In this document: positions 5,771 through 7,368 of the stretch, one piece after another | How the letters are laid out: every line of letters begins with the position of its first letter | Position numbering within the stretch: position 1 is the first letter of the stretch | Notes under the pieces: generated by a model | Seen by the model: only the letters and a program-made list of their open reading frames with translations | What the model was told of the DNA's origin: nothing | Database searches by the model: none | Position numbers and translations under genes: made by a program | DNA from: Methanoregulaceae archaeon UBA288 | Lineage (GTDB): Archaea > Halobacteriota > Methanomicrobia > Methanomicrobiales > Methanospirillaceae | Direction of reading: 5' to 3' | DNA length: 7,368 nt | Assembly: GCA_002495225.1 (NCBI GenBank) | Contig: DAEF01000129.1 | Coordinates: 441-7,808 of the forward strand

Positions 5771-6399
5771 GACCCCTCGCCGGGCTCCTCGTCGAAGTTC
5801 TTGAGCGACTTCATCGCCTCTCCCATGGTCTCGATCTCGACGAGCCAGTCGTCGAAGAGGGTCGGGTCCTCGATGTCGTCCTTGACGTACCGGGCGCAGC
5901 ACGCGGCCCCGCCGATCACGGCCGCACCGATCTCGGCGGCCACCTCGAGGGTCTCGTCCGCGCCCTGCGCGGCGAGGGCGCGCCCACGCTTGACCAGGGC
6001 CTTGACGTCCTTGTCGTAGTCGCCGGCGATGAACCGGCGGCACGCTGCGAAGAGAACCAGCACGGACTCCTGGACCGGGCCCACAAGTTCGACCAGGGGG
6101 CCGTCGGGGAGCTCGGAGAGGACGATCGCCTCGATGTCGTCGATCTTCTGCTGGGCTTCGTCGGCCTGGAACCGCCCGTTCTGCCAGAGCCGGACGACCT
6201 TGAGGACCGAGAGGGTGATGTCCTCGGAGAACGCGTAGAGCATCGCGATACCCTCCGGAAGGTCGTCGCCGCCGTCTCCCTCGAAGTCGGCCTCCAGGAG
6301 GGTGCGGAGCCAGTTGTTCCAGCGCTCCTCGTTGTAAAAGATGTAGAAGAGCTTCATCGGGGCTTCGTCCGCCGCCTTCTTCCCGGCCTTCCGTGCCAT
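5767..6399 (-). CDS. DUF2150 family protein
   Basis: A 210-residue soluble, acidic protein. After a short basic/alanine-rich lead (1-14), MKLFYIFYNEERWNNWLRTL (15-34) is the signature opening of DUF2150, a family found in archaea, chiefly methanogens and relatives, with no known function. The body is predicted helical, with an acidic patch DFEGDGGDD (39-47), Cys120 and a Cys167-Cys168 pair in GGAACCARYVKDD (163-175). It has no signal peptide or membrane segment. The ATG at 6399 is preferred over Met15 because a TATA-like box sits 27 nt before it, implying a leaderless transcript starting exactly there. It overlaps the following CxC-motif gene by 4 bp (GTGA), so the two are almost certainly translated from one message. 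Confidence 0.9.
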   Translation of the reverse strand: MARKAGKKAADEAPMKLFYIFYNEERWNNWLRTLLEADFEGDGGDDLPEGIAMLYAFSEDITLSVLKVVRLWQNGRFQADEAQQKIDDIEAIVLSELPDGPLVELVGPVQESVLVLFAACRRFIAGDYDKDVKALVKRGRALAAQGADETLEVAAEIGAAVIGGAACCARYVKDDIEDPTLFDDWLVEIETMGEAMKSLKNFDEEPGEGS

Positions 6400-6420
6400 T
6401 CACATACGTGTATCCGTGGC

Positions 6421-6432
6421 CGGTTAAAGTTC
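6421..6432 (-). promoter_or_regulatory. TATA-like box for the DUF2150 operon
   Basis: The minus strand reads GAACTTTAACCG, with the TTTAA core centred 27 nt before the ATG at 6399. It is weaker than the epimerase box but has the same spacing, and no Shine-Dalgarno sequence precedes the ATG. It would drive DUF2150 plus the CxC-motif gene. Confidence 0.45.
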
Positions 6433-6442
6433 TTTTCATCGG

Positions 6443-6461
6443 AAAAGGAGGCCGAATCGGC
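6443..6461 (-). terminator. Weak terminator candidate after the OB-fold gene
   Basis: On the minus strand a small hairpin, GCCG-ATT-CGGC (6461-6451), is followed by the pyrimidine tract CTCCTTTT. Archaeal polymerase can stop at U-rich tracts, and the position between the OB-fold gene and the DUF2150 promoter is right. The stem is only 4 bp and the T-run short, so this is tentative. Confidence 0.28.
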
Positions 6462-6503
6462 GGCGGATACGGCTGAAGAGAGAGATCCGGGTGTCGGCCC
6501 GGC

Positions 6504-6519
6504 CCGGCCGACCGGCCGG
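6504..6519. repeat. GC-only hairpin just past the OB-fold gene stop
   Basis: CCGGCC (6504-6509) and GGCCGG (6514-6519) pair around a 4-nt GACC loop, 14 bp beyond the OB-fold stop codon. It could protect the 3' end of that mRNA or help pausing. Such GC runs also arise by chance in this base composition. The rest of the 6400-6532 gap holds only the terminator and promoter candidates listed separately. Confidence 0.3.
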
Positions 6520-6532
6520 CCTGCCAGCGCGG

Positions 6533-7084
6533 CTATCGCCGCCGACCCTTCTTCTGCGGTGCGGCCGGTTCCGCCGCCTCGCTGGTGACGGGGCCGAGCT
6601 TGCGGATCGAGACCGCGTTGATCACGGGTTCGCCAACCGCGACGTACCGCTTGATCACCTGACCCAGCACCTCCACCCGGTCGCCCTTCCGGATCTTCTC
6701 GGCCGGAGCCGTGAACATCTTGACCGAGATCTCACCCGTCCGGTCCCCGACCATGAACGACGGGCGGTTCAGGAACTGGAAGTGCGTCTGCTCGACGATC
6801 CCCGTGAGCCGGACGGGCTCCTGGAGCATCGAGAGATTGACCTGGTTCACCCGCACGGTCTTCGCGTCCCGCTCGTAGATGGGGATCAGGCCCGCGTACT
6901 CGTGCTGGCTCATGTAGTTGAGGACCAGCGGGATGAGCAGGATCATGACGAGCGTGGGGATTCCCCAGACGAGCAGTTTGGTGTCGCCCGTGACGTAGAC
7001 CGTGTAGAGGAGGATAAAAGTGAGGATGAAGAAGACCGCGACCGGTAGGATCGCGGGCCTCACCCTGATATTGCCAATCTTCAT
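6533..7084 (-). CDS. Two-helix membrane protein with soluble OB-fold domain
   Basis: A 183-residue protein. Two hydrophobic helices, about 11-31 (ILPVAVFFILTFILLYTVYV) and 37-58 (LLVWGIPTLVMILLIPLVL), form a hairpin anchor. A soluble domain from about 70 to 165 follows, with OB-fold-like strand patterns: VRLTGIVEQ (91-99), FMVGDRTGEISVKMF (110-124), KGDRVEVLGQVIKRY (133-147) and VINAVSIRKL (154-163). The V.L.G.V opening, the D.TG strand turn and KGDRVEV.G.V are the usual wording of tRNA_anti/RecG-type nucleic-acid-binding or NfeD/YdeI-type OB folds. The tail AEPAAPQKKGRRR is Pro/Ala-rich and basic. The topology likely puts the OB domain in the cytoplasm because of the positive residues at both ends (inferred). 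The ligand is unknown: nucleic acid, protein or metal cluster. The ATG lies 13 nt after the formate-transporter stop, with no clear ribosome site, so the two are probably co-transcribed. Confidence 0.82.
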   Translation of the reverse strand: MKIGNIRVRPAILPVAVFFILTFILLYTVYVTGDTKLLVWGIPTLVMILLIPLVLNYMSQHEYAGLIPIYERDAKTVRVNQVNLSMLQEPVRLTGIVEQTHFQFLNRPSFMVGDRTGEISVKMFTAPAEKIRKGDRVEVLGQVIKRYVAVGEPVINAVSIRKLGPVTSEAAEPAAPQKKGRRR

Positions 7085-7097
7085 TTGGTGGTCTGAA

Positions 7098-7368
7098 TCA
7101 CTTCAGCGCCTGGATCTCCTTGCGGAAGGCGATCCAGTAGAGCAGGCCGACGAAGATCATGCCGCCAACGATGTTGCCGAGCGTGACGACGATGATGTTG
7201 TTGGTCCACATGGTGACCCAGTTGAGGGTTGCCAGTTTTTCAGCTCCACCCAGAGTGGCGATCTGCGCCTCGGTCAGGAGGCTTGAGGTCATGATCCCCG
7301 CGGGGATGAACATCATGTTCGCGATCGAGTGCTCCAGGCCGGACGAGACGAAGGCCATGATCGGGAAC
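7098..7368 (-). CDS. fdhC: Formate/nitrite transporter (FNT family, probable FdhC), C-terminal part
   Basis: The last 89 codons of a gene that begins beyond the right edge. The fragment opens with FPIMAFVSSGLEHSIANMMF, the highly conserved FNT segment holding the central-pore histidine (in GLEHSIANM). It continues through the final two membrane helices, including NNIIVVTLGNIVGGMIFVGL (the NxxxVxLGNxxGG motif), and ends with a basic cytoplasmic tail, FRKEIQALK. FNT pentamers carry formate (or nitrite/hydrosulfide) across the membrane. In formate-using methanogens FdhC supplies formate dehydrogenase, which makes formate the likely substrate here. The neighbouring fdhA/fdhB genes, if present, lie outside the window. 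The missing N-terminus is due only to the window edge. Confidence 0.92.
   Translation of the reverse strand, partial: FPIMAFVSSGLEHSIANMMFIPAGIMTSSLLTEAQIATLGGAEKLATLNWVTMWTNNIIVVTLGNIVGGMIFVGLLYWIAFRKEIQALK

Noticed and set aside
5771..6439. A possible long N-terminal extension of the CxC-motif protein
   Set aside because: The region codes for DUF2150 in another frame and the extension is Arg/Gly low-complexity. The GTG at 5770 couples properly to the DUF2150 stop.
6445..6451. A perfect AAGGAGG Shine-Dalgarno sequence on the plus strand
   Set aside because: No start codon with a plausible reading frame follows at normal spacing. The plus-strand frame from 6491 is antisense to the OB-fold gene. 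The same bases read on the minus strand are the pyrimidine tract of the terminator candidate.

Overview
This GC-rich window reads as chromosomal DNA from a euryarchaeal methanogen, most likely in or near the Methanomicrobiales (a Methanoculleus-like genome is my best guess). The reasons are an archaeal-type AMP phosphorylase, a formate/nitrite-transporter tail of the FdhC type, the archaeal families DUF2150 and (probably) DUF5814, and promoters with archaeal TATA boxes rather than bacterial -35/-10 pairs. The assignment rests on recognised families only; no rRNA or marker gene is present.

Nine protein genes fill almost the whole window, and eight of them lie on the minus strand. Read in the direction of minus transcription (right to left) they are: the C-terminus of a formate transporter (cut by the window edge); a small membrane protein with a soluble OB-fold; a DUF2150 protein overlapping a small cysteine-motif protein (probable DUF5814) by 4 bp; a three-gene nucleotide-sugar block (WbpP/TviC-like epimerase, WbpO/TviB-like dehydrogenase, left-handed beta-helix acyltransferase); AMP phosphorylase; and the N-terminal third or so of a phenylacetate-CoA ligase (PaaK), cut by the left edge. 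The only plus-strand gene (2038-2487) encodes a small secreted or membrane-tethered protein of unknown function. It is divergent from AMP phosphorylase and runs tail to tail into the acyltransferase, with a 25 bp overlap.

How the genes may work together: the epimerase and dehydrogenase are the two steps that make UDP-N-acetylgalactosaminuronic acid in known bacterial surface-polymer pathways, and the acyltransferase downstream could acetylate the sugar or the finished glycan. AMP phosphorylase belongs to the archaeal nucleotide-salvage route that feeds ribose-1,5-bisphosphate to type III RuBisCO. PaaK activates aryl acids to CoA thioesters, and the FNT protein moves formate. These are housekeeping neighbours rather than one pathway.

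Regulation: TATA-like boxes sit about 26-28 nt before the start codons of the epimerase, the DUF2150 gene and the plus-strand secreted protein, which suggests leaderless mRNAs. The 139 bp divergent region between AMP phosphorylase and the secreted protein holds a clear palindrome next to a TATA box. I saw no tRNA, rRNA, CRISPR array, insertion sequence or integration site, and no gene-free stretch longer than about 140 bp. Nothing here is convincingly a wholly new system. The least characterised elements are the DUF2150/cysteine-motif gene pair, the membrane OB-fold protein and the secreted 149-residue protein.
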